Assembly: GCA_963753545.1 (NCBI GenBank)
Contig: CAVWCQ010000003.1
Location: 29,376 to 93,375, forward strand
Reading direction: 5' to 3'
From: CAVWCQ01 sp963753545
GTDB lineage: Bacteria; Chloroflexota; Anaerolineae; Aggregatilineales; Aggregatilineaceae
DNA: 64,000 nucleotides
How positions within the stretch are numbered: position 1 is the stretch's first letter; every line of letters begins with the position of its first letter. The position numbers and the translations under genes are program-made. This document shows positions 44,341-54,163 of the stretch, piece after piece. The notes beneath the pieces are model-generated. The model saw only the letters and a list, made by a program, of their open reading frames with translations, ran no database searches and was not told where the DNA came from.

Positions 44341-47010
44341 CCGAGTACCAACGACCCAATCCCGATGAATTGCTGGCGCGTGTTCGTGCTGAGGAAAATC
44401 AGCCGGAGCGGGGTAAGCTGAAAATTTTCCTTGGAGCGGCAGCAGGTGTGGGTAAAACCTACAGCATGTTGGATGCTGCTCACTTGCGCCGTGACGAAGG
44501 GATTGATGTTGTCGTTGGCGTTGTTGAAACACACAGACGCAAGGAAACAGAAGTACTGCTGGAAGGGTTGGAAGTTTTACCCCGGCGGCAGATGGAATAT
44601 CGTGGAACAGTGCAGAGCGAGTTTGATATCGATGCCGCGCTGATGCGACAGCCCTGACTTGATCCTGCTCGACGAGCTTGCCCATACGAACATCCCTGGA
44701 GCGCGCCATACCAAACGATGGCAGGACGTAGAAGAACTGCTTGATGCTGGAATCAATGTGTATACGACGGTCAACGTGCAGCACCTGGAAAGTTTAAGCG
44801 ACGTCGTTAACCAGATCACGGGTATTACCATTCATGAACGTATTCCGGACTCTCTATTTGAACAGGCCGACGAAGTTGAGATGGTGGATCTGTCGCCGGA
44901 AGACCTGCTGCTGCGTCTGAAAGAGGGCAAGGTCTACGTCCCCCAGCAGGCCGAAAACGCCATGCACAATTTCTTCCGCAAGGGGAATTTGATGGCCCTG
45001 CGCGAATTGGCGCTGCGGCGCACAGCGGATCGCGTTGACGACCAGATGCAGATCTACCGGCGTGATCACGCGATCACGCAAACATGGCCCGCCAGCGAAC
45101 GAATTATGGTCAGCGTCAGCCCCAGCCCGCTGGCCCGGCGGTTAGTTCGTGCGGCGAAACGGATGGCTGCCGGACTTCACGCCGATTGGATTGCGGTCTA
45201 TGTGGAAACGCCAGCGCGCGCCGCTATGCCGGAAGAAGATCGCCAGCGTGTCGTACAAACCTTGCGACTGGCCGAACGGCTTGGTGCAGAGACGATCACA
45301 CTCAGCGGTGAGCGGGTCAGCGAAGAACTACTCGCCTATGCCCGGCGGCGCAACGTCAGTAAGATCATTGTCGGCAAACCGATTCATCCCCGCTGGCGAG
45401 ATATCCTCTTTGGATCCGTCCTGGATGAGATGGTGCGGGGCAGTGGTCATATTGACGTCTATGTGATCAGCGGCGATACAGATGATACTCGAACGCTGCC
45501 AGCCCCGGTTTTTCTCCGGCGAACCAGCCCCTGGCGTAAATATTTTCAGGGAATACTGGTGGTCGCGGTCTGTACAGCCATTGCCCGCTTGATGTATCAC
45601 CATTTTGAACCTGCCAACCTGATTATGGTTTATCTGGTTGGGATCGTGGTGATCGCTACTCGGATTGGACGCGGCCCTTCAATCCTGGCTTCCTTACTCA
45701 GTGTGGCGCTGTTTGATTTCTTCTTCGTCCAACCCCATTTGACTTTTGCGGTCAGCGACTCCGAATATTTTGTCACATTTGGAGTGATGCTGATGGTGAG
45801 TCTGGTGCTTAGCACGCTCACCACGCGGATTAAGAGGCAGGCTGAAGCTGCTCGTGAACGCGAACGCCATACTGCCAGCCTCTATGCGATGAGCCGGGAA
45901 TTGGCTAACAGTCGGGGAATGAGCAAGCTGATTCAGATTGCCACGCAGCACATCAGCGAGATTTTTGATGCGCGCCTTGTCATTTTGGTATCCGATCCAG
46001 CGGGAAATTTAGATGCAAAAACGGCCCTTGATGAAAACGAGCGGGCCGTCGCTGCCTGGGTGCTTGAGCATGGACAGATCGCGGGTCAGGGGACAGAAAC
46101 GCTGCCCGGCGCACAGGGAATTTATCTGCCATTACAGGGATCACAAAATATCATTGGTGTGATGGGTCTTTATCCCAACGATGTGCAGCGGCTCCAATCG
46201 CCTGATCAGCGCTATCTTCTGGAAACGTTTGTTGGGCAGACGGCGCTGGCGCTGGAACGGGCACGTTTGTCCGAAGAAGCGGAGCATGTCCGGCTGCAAA
46301 TTGAAACGGAGCAACTGCGCAGTTCGCTGCTCAGTTCAGTATCTCATGATCTCCGTACTCCTCTGGCCTCTATTACCGGGGCTGCGAGTGGGCTGCTGGA
46401 TGATGATGGCACGCTGGATCCGCAAGGGCGACGCGAATTAGCCCAACTCGCTTATGAGGAGGCGGAGCGGCTAAATCGTCTGGTCGGTAACTTGCTTGAT
46501 ATGACCCGGTTGGAAGCGGGTGTTCGGATCGAAAAAGAATGGCAGTCCCTTGAAGAAGTCATTGGCATTGCGCTGAATCGGTTAGAGAAGCGATTGCAGG
46601 ATCATCCCTTAACGGCCTCATTGCCTCCGAATTTGCCGCTGCTTCCCTTCGACAGCTTGCTCATTGAACAGGTGCTCGTCAATCTGCTGGAGAATGCGAT
46701 CAAATATACGCCGTCGGGGACAGCAATTGAATTGTCCGCCTATGCCAGCCGGTCTGAAGTAATGATCGAAGTGGCCGATCATGGCCCTGGGTTACCTCCT
46801 GGCACGGAGCAGCTTGTTTTCGATAAGTTCTACCGCGCCCAGCCGGATAGTGTCCGGGGTGCAGGATTGGGGTTGGCAATCTGCCAAAGTATTATTAAAG
46901 CACACGGCGGGCGCATCTGGGCCGAAAACCGCTCAGAAGGTGGGGCCGTATTCCGTTTTACACTCCCCTTAGAAGGCGAGCCACCGGAGGTAAAAACTGA
47001 CGATGAGTGA
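44337..47010 (+). CDS. kdpD: Sensor histidine kinase KdpD, full length (one frameshift)
   Basis: ~890 aa after deleting one C in CAGCCCTGACTTG near 44655. Domains in order: KdpD N-domain with P-loop FLGAAAGVGKTYSM and LLDELAHTNIPGARHTKRW, a Usp domain (~residues 240-370), four-helix DUF4118 membrane region, GAF, then HisKA with SVSHDLRTPLASITG and the ATPase core (NLLENAIKY, GLGLAICQSII). It senses K+ limitation and phosphorylates the next gene product. The length agrees with E. coli KdpD (894). Confidence 0.93.
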
Positions 47011-47701
47011 CCAACCAGGAACGCTCATTCTTGCGATTGAGGATGACCCTCAGATCTTGCGTTTTTTGCGAACCACACTGACCAGTAATGGATATAAACT
47101 GCTGGAAGCGACTACCGGGGGCGAAGGGCTGAATCAGGTAGCTCTGCGCAACCCCGATGTCGTGATTTTGGACCTGGGCCTGCCCGATCTGGATGGGTTG
47201 GAAGTGACTCGCCGCCTCCGTGAGTGGTCAGCGACTCCCATTATTGTCGTCTCGGCTCGTGAGAAGGAGCGGGATAAGGTTGATGCGCTGGATGCAGGAG
47301 CGGATGACTATCTCACCAAGCCCTTTGGCACAGCCGAACTGCTGGCCCGGATTCGGGTTGCTCTTCGCCATTCCTTAAAGACAATGGGCGTTGACGATGG
47401 CCTGTTTGAGGTGGGAGAGCTTCGGGTAGACCTTGTCCGCCGCCAGGTTTTTGTCCAGGAAACTGAAGTCCACTTGACTCCCATTGAGTACAAGTTGCTC
47501 ACGATCCTGATCCAGAATGCCGGAAAGGTTGTTACCGGGCGGCAGTTGCTCAAACAGGTATGGGGGCCAGGCTACATCAATGAGAGTCACTATGTCCGGG
47601 TGTATATGGGACAGTTGCGGCACAAGCTGGAGGTTGATCCAACCCGCCCTCGTTATTTGATCACAGAGCCGGGAGTGGGCTACCGCCTAAAGGTTGAGTA
47701 A
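47003..47701 (+). CDS. kdpE: OmpR-family response regulator KdpE
   Basis: 232 aa. Receiver with acidic pair ED at 14-15 of AIEDDPQILRFL, phospho-Asp in VVILDLGLPDLDGLE, and Lys in YLTKPFG. C-terminal winged helix: HLTPIEYKLLTIL, GPGYINESHYVRVYMGQLRH. It overlaps kdpD by 8 bases. It should activate the kdp operon. Confidence 0.94.
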   Translation: MSDQPGTLILAIEDDPQILRFLRTTLTSNGYKLLEATTGGEGLNQVALRNPDVVILDLGLPDLDGLEVTRRLREWSATPIIVVSAREKERDKVDALDAGADDYLTKPFGTAELLARIRVALRHSLKTMGVDDGLFEVGELRVDLVRRQVFVQETEVHLTPIEYKLLTILIQNAGKVVTGRQLLKQVWGPGYINESHYVRVYMGQLRHKLEVDPTRPRYLITEPGVGYRLKVE

Positions 47702-48746
47702 AAAAGCTGTGCGCGAACTTCGTGCTTATCTTTTTGCCATATTGTTGACTGTAGGAGCGACTCTGCTCCTGTGGGTGCTGCGTGCTGAACTCACTCCAGC
47801 CAATATTTCCCTGATCTACCTGCTAACGGTCCTGGTGGTTGCTGTCTCCCAAGGCACGCGACCTTCGCTGTTGGTTTCCTTACTCAGTTTTTTGTGCTTC
47901 AACTTTTTCCTGGTCAAACCTTATTATACTTTCCATGTGGCTGATCCCCGTGAACTGATCGATCTACTGGTCTTTTTTGCCTGTGCGTCTCTGACGGGGC
48001 AACTGGCAGCCTATGCGCGTAAACAGGCCGAACGTGCCCAACGCAGCCGGACCTTTGAGGAAGCAGATCGGCTCAAAACGGCTCTGCTGCATGCGGTTTC
48101 GCATGACCTGCGAACGCCGATTACCATCATCAAAACTTCCGCTAGCAACCTGCTGACCTTCTACACAACTCTGCCTGACAACGAACGAGAAGATATGCTG
48201 CGGGTGATCGACAATGAAGCCGATCAACTCAATAAGATGGTGGGCAATCTGCTGGATATCTCGCGTCTGAAGGCGGGCGCGCTGCAAATGAACAGGAGCT
48301 TAAACTCCTTGGAAGAGGTTGCCGGAGATGTCGCGGCGCGGGTCTGGCAGCTCACCCATCAAGAGCGCATTTGTATTTGCTTCCCCGACGCGATACCGCT
48401 CGTCTGTTTCGACTATGGGCTGATTCTGCAAGCGCTCAGCAATCTGGTCGAAAACTCGCTGCGCTATGAACCGCCCGATAAACAGATCGATATCTGCGGC
48501 GAGCTGGTCAAAGAGGAGATGCGTGTCATTATCCGCAATCACGGTCCAAATATTCCAGTGGAGGAACGAGGCTCGCTGTTTGAACCATTTTATCATGGAG
48601 CAGGTGGCAATATCGGTCTGGGGTTGGCCATCGCGAAGGGGATTGTCGAAGCGCACGGAGGCCGTCTGTGGATTGAAGATACGCCGGGTGGCGGTGCAAC
48701 TTTTATTTTTTCCTTGCCTTTTATAGCAGTGCCGGAGGGGCGATGA
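47694..48746 (+). CDS. KdpD-like histidine kinase lacking the N-terminal KdpD/Usp half
   Basis: 350 aa, TTG start at 47694 or GTG at 47709. DUF4118 four-helix region (LRAELTPANISLIYLLTVL, LLSFLCFNFFLVKPYYTF), then HisKA with AVSHDLRTPITIIKTS and an ATPase core with GNIGLGLAIAKGIVEAHGG. No GAF is evident. The P-loop and Usp parts of KdpD are missing; a stand-alone gene with just those parts lies at 52858. The start overlaps kdpE by 8 bases and the stop overlaps the second regulator gene by 4, so this is a real gene. Confidence 0.9.
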   Translation: MSKKAVRELRAYLFAILLTVGATLLLWVLRAELTPANISLIYLLTVLVVAVSQGTRPSLLVSLLSFLCFNFFLVKPYYTFHVADPRELIDLLVFFACASLTGQLAAYARKQAERAQRSRTFEEADRLKTALLHAVSHDLRTPITIIKTSASNLLTFYTTLPDNEREDMLRVIDNEADQLNKMVGNLLDISRLKAGALQMNRSLNSLEEVAGDVAARVWQLTHQERICICFPDAIPLVCFDYGLILQALSNLVENSLRYEPPDKQIDICGELVKEEMRVIIRNHGPNIPVEERGSLFEPFYHGAGGNIGLGLAIAKGIVEAHGGRLWIEDTPGGGATFIFSLPFIAVPEGR

Positions 48747-49438
48747 AAATTCTGGTGGTGGATGACGAACCGCAGATTTGCCGCCTGTTGAAAACCGGAT
48801 TGACCGGGTATGGCTTTGAAGTCATAACGGCGACAAGTGGCTCTGAAGCGCTGCTGCTGGCGGCTCAAAAGAAGCTGGACGTGATCATTCTTGATGTCAC
48901 GCTTGGGCAGTGCTCCTGATGGCCTTGAGGTGTGCGCCCAGATTCGCGAATGGAGCAGCGTTCCCATCATCATGCTTTCGATTCGGGGCGAGGAAAAGAC
49001 CAAAGTGGCGGCTTTGGATGCCGGGGCAGACGATTATCTGGTCAAGCCGTTTGGTATGGAAGAACTGACGCGCTCGCATTCAGGCCATTCTGCGCCGCGC
49101 CTCTAACGAGCCGTCCGGATCAATCGGTGACGGAAATTCGGGTCGGTGATTTGCTGATCGATCTGGTCAACCGCCGGGTGACTGTTGAAGGTGAGGAGAT
49201 CCACCTGACTCCAACGGAATACGATCTATTGCGACTATTGGCCACTCACTCTGGCAAGGTCATGACCCACAAGATGCTGCTCAGCCAGGTTTGGGGGCCG
49301 GACTATGCCGAAATGGATAATTATGTACGCGTGTTTGTTAACCAAATTCGCAAAAAACTCCGCGAAAATCCGGCTCGCAACATTCGCTACATCATCAATG
49401 AGCCAGGGGTGGGCTATCGTTTTGTAGACATTGATTGA
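48743..49438 (+). CDS. Second KdpE-like response regulator (three frameshifts)
   Basis: ~230 aa reconstructed. MKILVVDDEPQICRLLKTGL, phospho-Asp in VIILDVTL, ADDYLVKPFGMEEL, then the winged helix EEIHLTPTEYDLLRLLATH and YIINEPGVGYRFV. Breaks near 48908 (GGG for GG), 49071 (extra C in ACGCGCTCGC) and 49115 (extra G in CCGTCCGGATC); each is fixed by removing one base. It is the cognate regulator of the half-length kinase, ATGA-overlapped with it. Confidence 0.85.
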
Positions 49439-49546
49439 TCTTGATAGAGAATTGATACGAAGCTGTCTTTCTTTGAGCCTATCCTGACGCCCCTCGCGGT
49501 AGGATTCAGAATGAAAGTTCGTTTGATCAAAGAAAGATAAACCAAC

Positions 49547-50020
49547 ATGTCTACAATCATGGTCCAGGTGACAGATCAAACGCATACCCTCACCGCTCTG
49601 CACGCCGCTTGCGATCTGGCCCGTGATCAACGAAGATGAGATCGTGCTGCTCAAGCTGATTCCGGTTAACTCATCCCGGCTGGTTGGGAACAGATGACTG
49701 GGGATACCTGAATCTGACGGATAAAGATCAGCAGGCGCTTCGAGAGTATCAAAGAACCGCCGAAAAGTCGTGGCGTTGAAGTCAAAATCCACTGCTTACA
49801 GAGTATATCCTCGGTAGGGGCGATAGTCTGGGCGGTGGAGTATCTGGATGCCCAGATCGTCTTTGCCCAACTACATCACAGTGTGATCCCGTTCTGGCAC
49901 ACCTGGCAGACAGCGCTTCTCCGGCGGCATCTGGAGAAAAGGCACTGTCAGCTCTACATGCCCGATGGCTCTGCACCAGATTGGATTCCCACTCGACAAG
50001 CTTCGGCAGCCCACAACTAA
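49547..50020 (+). pseudogene. UspA-like protein, three frameshifts
   Basis: Reconstructed read: MSTIMVQVTDQTHTLTALHA, then NEDEIVLLKLIPV, DDWGYLNLTDKDQQALREYQ, RGVEVKIHCLQSISSVGAIV and LDAQIVFAQLHHSVIPFW. This follows the beta-alpha pattern of universal stress proteins or KdpD-type Usp domains. Breaks near 49621, 49695 and 49771, each consistent with one extra base. It lies ~110 bases after the second regulator and could be a late gene of the K+ locus. The nucleotide-binding GxxGxxG is not evident. Confidence 0.6.
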
Positions 50021-50142
50021 ACCATGTAAAAAAAATGGCCCCGCGGGGCCAGTTCTGTATCCTCTGTCAATCGAAGTGATGGTCGGGATTATAGGGACCA
50101 GCAGCGACAGGAGCCGGACCAAGTTGGACGTTAAACCCAAGT

Positions 50143-51789
50143 CTACCTAACCGCCGGTTCATACCCATCAGCAGATGATAGCGATATTCCTGCATCTTCA
50201 AGCGACTGCCACTCGACAATAGAGGCCATCGCGCCTTGCACCCGCGCCCGTTCCCGGACGATGTACTTGATCTGTTCGGGAGAACGCTTGCCTGCGTTGG
50301 ACATCAGGATCAGGTGTGCACTACTGAACAAGACCGTGAACGTGATCAGCCGGATCCAGCCACCCTCTCCCCAGCGGGCAAAAAGCTGGCTGAGGAAGAC
50401 AAACCCGGAAATGACCGCCGCAGTTCCGGCAAGAACTGCACCCACTCGCCGCCAGGTTCCCAATTCTACAGCCAGGATGTGCCGCCGGATCGCCATACCC
50501 ATAATCATAATGGGTAGGAACACGCCAACACCATAGAATGGAATTGCATGAGTGGTCCGACCACCTACCAGGAGCATGATCACGACGGAGATGACAAAGG
50601 TTGCTGTGACGGAGCGGGTAAACGTCCCTTTTTTGTCACGATGGCAGACAAACTGTGGAATTTCGCCAATCGCGACATCACGCCACGCCGTTGCCTGCGT
50701 ATCCTGGAAAGCGGTCATCGAGGCAGCCGCTAGCAGGGCAACACTCAACAACTGGTAGGCACCAAACAGGATAGAGCCGTTTGGAAAGACCGAGTAGCCG
50801 ATATGAGCCAGATTGCCGATCAGGGTACGACCGGCTGTGCCGTCAAAGACATTAAAATGAACCGCAAAAATGGCGGCGAAAGTGGTCGTAACCCCACCGT
50901 AAAACAGGAACGAAGTCTGGACGAAGCGACCAATGCCCACTTTGCCGCTGTAGAAGGTCCAGAGGCGCTGATACTGGGGAAAATGCTGCTTGCCCCAGCG
51001 AACCATGCTCGCATCCTCATTTTTGACAAACTGGATGCCGTTCGACATGGCTTCCAGGCCCGTAAGGGCGACCAATCCCTTCATCGAGGCCCCCAGCAAG
51101 GCAAACAGGGCATGAGCCAGCGAGGGCGCGTGTTTTACGGTTTCAACTGGGGCTGGTTGAACATTGTGCGATACAGCAGCATAGATCAACCCACCTGCCA
51201 GGAGCAGAGTCAGGATCACAAAAATAGCCAGAAGCAGAAAAACGGTGCGCGCCGATTCACCACGCCCGCGAATAGTGACAAACCATGTAGCCGCTGCCAG
51301 CAGTGCGCCTAGACCGAAATGCCAGTACCAGGCGGTGTCAAATTTGCCCATGATTGACAGAAATTGATCCGCGCCAGACAGTGCCGACACAACAACGGTC
51401 ATCACATAGTCTTCGAGCAGCGTCACCGCAACGACCAGGCTGAGGACCGGAGCCAGATAACGCATGGAAGCAGTATAACTTCCTCCGCCCTCGTTGAATG
51501 GTCCAAGCGAGTAGATATACAGACCGCCGAAGATGATATTGACCAGACTGACGACGACGACTGGAATCCAGGCAAGGCTCTGCATGCCCAAAGGATGCAG
51601 AACGTGCATCATTTCGCCTGTCGCATAAAAGAACGAACTGAAGTAGTCCACCCCAAACAGGGCCACCGCGCCAGCCAACCCGATCTGTCCGGCGGTTTGA
51701 ATATGGGACTGCTTATCGTGATGGTGATCTTTGGGAGCTATCTTCAAACTAATGGCAACTACCAGAATGAGAACTGCTGCTGCAAACAT
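50143..51789 (-). CDS. APC-superfamily permease, KimA-like potassium importer
   Basis: 548 aa, about 12 helices. EGGGSYTASMRYLAP followed by VTLLEDYVMTVVVSALSGAD, ALTGLEAMSNGIQFVKN, and ThrHisAlaIlePro in GRTTHAIPFYGVGVFLP align in order with B. subtilis KimA (from memory). It stands next to the Kdp operon and the free-standing KdpD N-half, which strengthens a K+ role. A general amino acid permease is the alternative. GAGG precedes the ATG. The N-terminus is a His/Lys/Asp-rich loop after the first helix. Confidence 0.75.
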   Translation of the reverse strand: MFAAAVLILVVAISLKIAPKDHHHDKQSHIQTAGQIGLAGAVALFGVDYFSSFFYATGEMMHVLHPLGMQSLAWIPVVVVSLVNIIFGGLYIYSLGPFNEGGGSYTASMRYLAPVLSLVVAVTLLEDYVMTVVVSALSGADQFLSIMGKFDTAWYWHFGLGALLAAATWFVTIRGRGESARTVFLLLAIFVILTLLLAGGLIYAAVSHNVQPAPVETVKHAPSLAHALFALLGASMKGLVALTGLEAMSNGIQFVKNEDASMVRWGKQHFPQYQRLWTFYSGKVGIGRFVQTSFLFYGGVTTTFAAIFAVHFNVFDGTAGRTLIGNLAHIGYSVFPNGSILFGAYQLLSVALLAAASMTAFQDTQATAWRDVAIGEIPQFVCHRDKKGTFTRSVTATFVISVVIMLLVGGRTTHAIPFYGVGVFLPIMIMGMAIRRHILAVELGTWRRVGAVLAGTAAVISGFVFLSQLFARWGEGGWIRLITFTVLFSSAHLILMSNAGKRSPEQIKYIVRERARVQGAMASIVEWQSLEDAGISLSSADGYEPAVR

Positions 51790-51932
51790 AATCGACCTCG
51801 ATGGTTATTGATACCTCTTAACAACAGGCATCAAATTCTGAGAAGGATCGTACCAGGAAGGCCATCAATCCAGTATAAAGATACCGGCAAGGGGTATCAG
51901 GAATGTATCAATATGGGTTGAGGAACTGCCGT

Positions 51933-52856
51933 TTAAGGGGGAGAATAAGATTGGGCTTCAAATGCCTGGATAATCGTGTCCAGTTGAGAAAGCAACTGCC
52001 AGCGGGTTGCCTGCGATAAATTGGAGTCGCTGCGTACCTGCCGTTCTGTAACACGGCAGGCCCCAACAATAAATTCGGGACGGAAGAGGATTCGCCCTGC
52101 CGGAATCACCACAATTTTGTATTCTTCCATATTGGACTGGCGCTCATCCAGATAGGGGAGAAAAATGGTGAGGCCGCGTGTCATTTCTCCTGTTTTCCAG
52201 GACATCTGGATGTCCTGAATGATTTTTTGGGTCTGATAATTGGCCAGTGCTCGCCCTTGATCAATGAGATGAGTCGTCAGTAAAGCGTGTTTTTCGCTAT
52301 ATTGGTCGTGAGTTTGCCAAGCGGGATAAAGTTCTTCGATTTGGTGCAAGGCGTGAACAAAGCGTGACAGGTGCTCAACAACAGCTACCGCCGAGTTCAG
52401 ATCAGATACACGTAACTGGCCCTGCTTTTCGAAGGCCGTATAATGCTCTCGGAGAGTCGGCTCATTGGGGAGTGAAACGATTATTTCTTGTCCGGCGAGA
52501 TAACACGTCAACAGGACACTCTCGCGCACGGCCTGCTGCGGATGGGTCATGAGAGCCTGTAATTTTTGTATCAAGGTTGGGCTGCACGTCTTTTTAAAAA
52601 TCTGATGAAAGGCACTGCCCGCGCGCACCCTGATAAAACGCCTACCGCAGGGAATTGAGATTGCAGCGGAGCAAACTGGTTCACTCAGCGCACGAACAGT
52701 ATCCTGAGCGGCCTGATGGTAGGCGCGACGAAGATTTTCCGGCTGTTGGGAAAATGCGTTTTCTGCCCAGTCTAGCGAAGCAATCCTATAAGAAGAAGTC
52801 GTAGTCACTCTATTTCTCGGAAGGTATCTGTTTCTTGAATTATAAGGCCAAAACAA
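51933..52856 (-). CDS. Protein of unknown function, divergent from the KdpD N-half
   Basis: 307 aa as an open frame. A GTG at 52808 (MTTTSSYRIASLDWAENAF) leaves ~50 bases for regulatory DNA and is a likelier start than 52856. Globular, helical, no signal peptide or transmembrane segment; a C-terminal segment YKIVVIPAGRILFRPEFIVG is notable. I do not recognise a family. It lies between the KimA-like permease (same strand, 143 bases apart) and the KdpD-like gene, so it may regulate the K+ locus. Confidence 0.6.
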   Translation of the reverse strand: MFWPYNSRNRYLPRNRVTTTSSYRIASLDWAENAFSQQPENLRRAYHQAAQDTVRALSEPVCSAAISIPCGRRFIRVRAGSAFHQIFKKTCSPTLIQKLQALMTHPQQAVRESVLLTCYLAGQEIIVSLPNEPTLREHYTAFEKQGQLRVSDLNSAVAVVEHLSRFVHALHQIEELYPAWQTHDQYSEKHALLTTHLIDQGRALANYQTQKIIQDIQMSWKTGEMTRGLTIFLPYLDERQSNMEEYKIVVIPAGRILFRPEFIVGACRVTERQVRSDSNLSQATRWQLLSQLDTIIQAFEAQSYSPP

Positions 52857-52857
52857 A

Positions 52858-53931
52858 ATGACGCAGACAGAAAAACAGGTCGGACAACTGCATATCTTTT
52901 TTGGTGCTGCACCGGGTGTGGGTAAGTCCTGGGCAATGGTTGATGCTGGACAGCAAAAGAAAGCGGAAGGGTTCGACGTCGTTGTTGGTTTTGTTGATAC
53001 CCATGATCGTCCCGAATTTTCTGCTTTGTTGAACGACCTTGAGATTATCCCTACCCAGAATATCGAGTATCAGGATATCCCCCTACAAGAATTAGACGTT
53101 GATGCGATTCTGCGCCGCCATCCCGATATTGTCCTTATCGATGAACTGGCTCACTCCAATGTTCCTGGTTCTCACCACGCCAAACGCTACCAGGATGTGA
53201 TTGATCTTCTGCAAGACGGCGTTTCCGTCTATACGACGCTTAGCGTACATCATGTTGCTAGCGTAGCCGATGTTGTGACACACGTTACAGGCTTTCAAGT
53301 TCGGGAGCAAGTACCCGATTTTGTACTGGAGATGGCCTCATCTATTCGCCTGATTGATCTTGCTCCTGAGGAACTGCTTAATCGACTTTCCAAACGACTT
53401 CATGCTCGTGAAACCAACACTTCGGAGAATCATGATCTGTTCAAGCCGCAGCATCTGGTAACGCTCCGCGAGATCGCGCTGCGAATCGCTGCTTCCAAAG
53501 TAGGGCAGGATATCGAAGCACAGCAGGAATTGATCGAACCCTGGTTGACTGCATCCAAAATAGTCGTCGGGGTCAGTGCCAGCCCAACGAATGAACGTTT
53601 GCTGCGAGCCGCGAACCGACTGGTACGCGAAATGCGGACGACCTGGCTTGCCGTTCATATTCAGACACCTGCCGATAATCACCTCGACAAAGAAGAGCTA
53701 GACCGTATTCAGCATCATCTGCGGCTAGCGAAAGAACTGGGCGCAGAAACGTTAATCATAGCCGGACAGGATACGGCTCACCAATTGCTTGAGATCGCGC
53801 AGCAGTACAAGGCAACTCGCATTGTTGTAGGGAGAAGCAAAAAACGGGGGCCATTCAGTCGGACACATTCCCTGGCTGATGAGTTGATGGAATTGAACGA
53901 AACAGTTGATGTGATTATCCTGAGTGGGTGA
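52858..53931 (+). CDS. Free-standing KdpD N-terminal domain + Usp domain protein (no kinase)
   Basis: 357 aa. Residues 1-215 are the KdpD domain with P-loop FFGAAPGVGKSWAM, VGFVDTHDR and LIDELAHSNVPGSHHAKR; residues ~225-357 a Usp domain with KIVVGVSASPTNERLLRAA, GAETLIIAG and RIVVGRSKKRG (nucleotide loop like). It stops before any membrane helix. With the half-length kinase at 47694 it makes up one KdpD split between two genes. Alternatively a stand-alone c-di-AMP or K+ sensor. Confidence 0.9.
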   Translation: MTQTEKQVGQLHIFFGAAPGVGKSWAMVDAGQQKKAEGFDVVVGFVDTHDRPEFSALLNDLEIIPTQNIEYQDIPLQELDVDAILRRHPDIVLIDELAHSNVPGSHHAKRYQDVIDLLQDGVSVYTTLSVHHVASVADVVTHVTGFQVREQVPDFVLEMASSIRLIDLAPEELLNRLSKRLHARETNTSENHDLFKPQHLVTLREIALRIAASKVGQDIEAQQELIEPWLTASKIVVGVSASPTNERLLRAANRLVREMRTTWLAVHIQTPADNHLDKEELDRIQHHLRLAKELGAETLIIAGQDTAHQLLEIAQQYKATRIVVGRSKKRGPFSRTHSLADELMELNETVDVIILSG

Positions 53932-53932
53932 G

Positions 53933-54163
53933 ATGAGCAGCGACTTAATTTCAGAAGATTTGTAGGGATTGTTACTGCTCTTTATCCTCTGGTTTTTTGC
54001 CCGAAAAGCCTATCCTAGCCAAGAGCAAGTGCTAGATTCTCACATTCTATCGCTAGTCCCAATTGGAAAGCCCTCGTACAGAAAAAACTTTGCTCGTACT
54101 CTCAAAATATTCATGCAATCCAAAATTGAGGCAAGAAACAGCCTGATCCAGCTGGTAAAATGA
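53933..54163 (+). pseudogene. Broken short ORF with a membrane helix, cut by the IS
   Basis: An ATG overlapping the KdpD-like stop (GTGAGATGAGC) reads MSSDLISEDL-stop and, past the stop, GLLLLFILWFFARKAYPSQE, a helix and basic segment. The proposed IS end at ~54096 falls inside it. It looks like the start of a membrane protein that has lost its rest; no family assigned. Confidence 0.35.

Noticed and set aside
51790..51932. c-di-AMP (ydaO-type) riboswitch upstream of the KimA-like gene
   Set aside because: The 143-base spacer is short and I could not recognise the conserved core.
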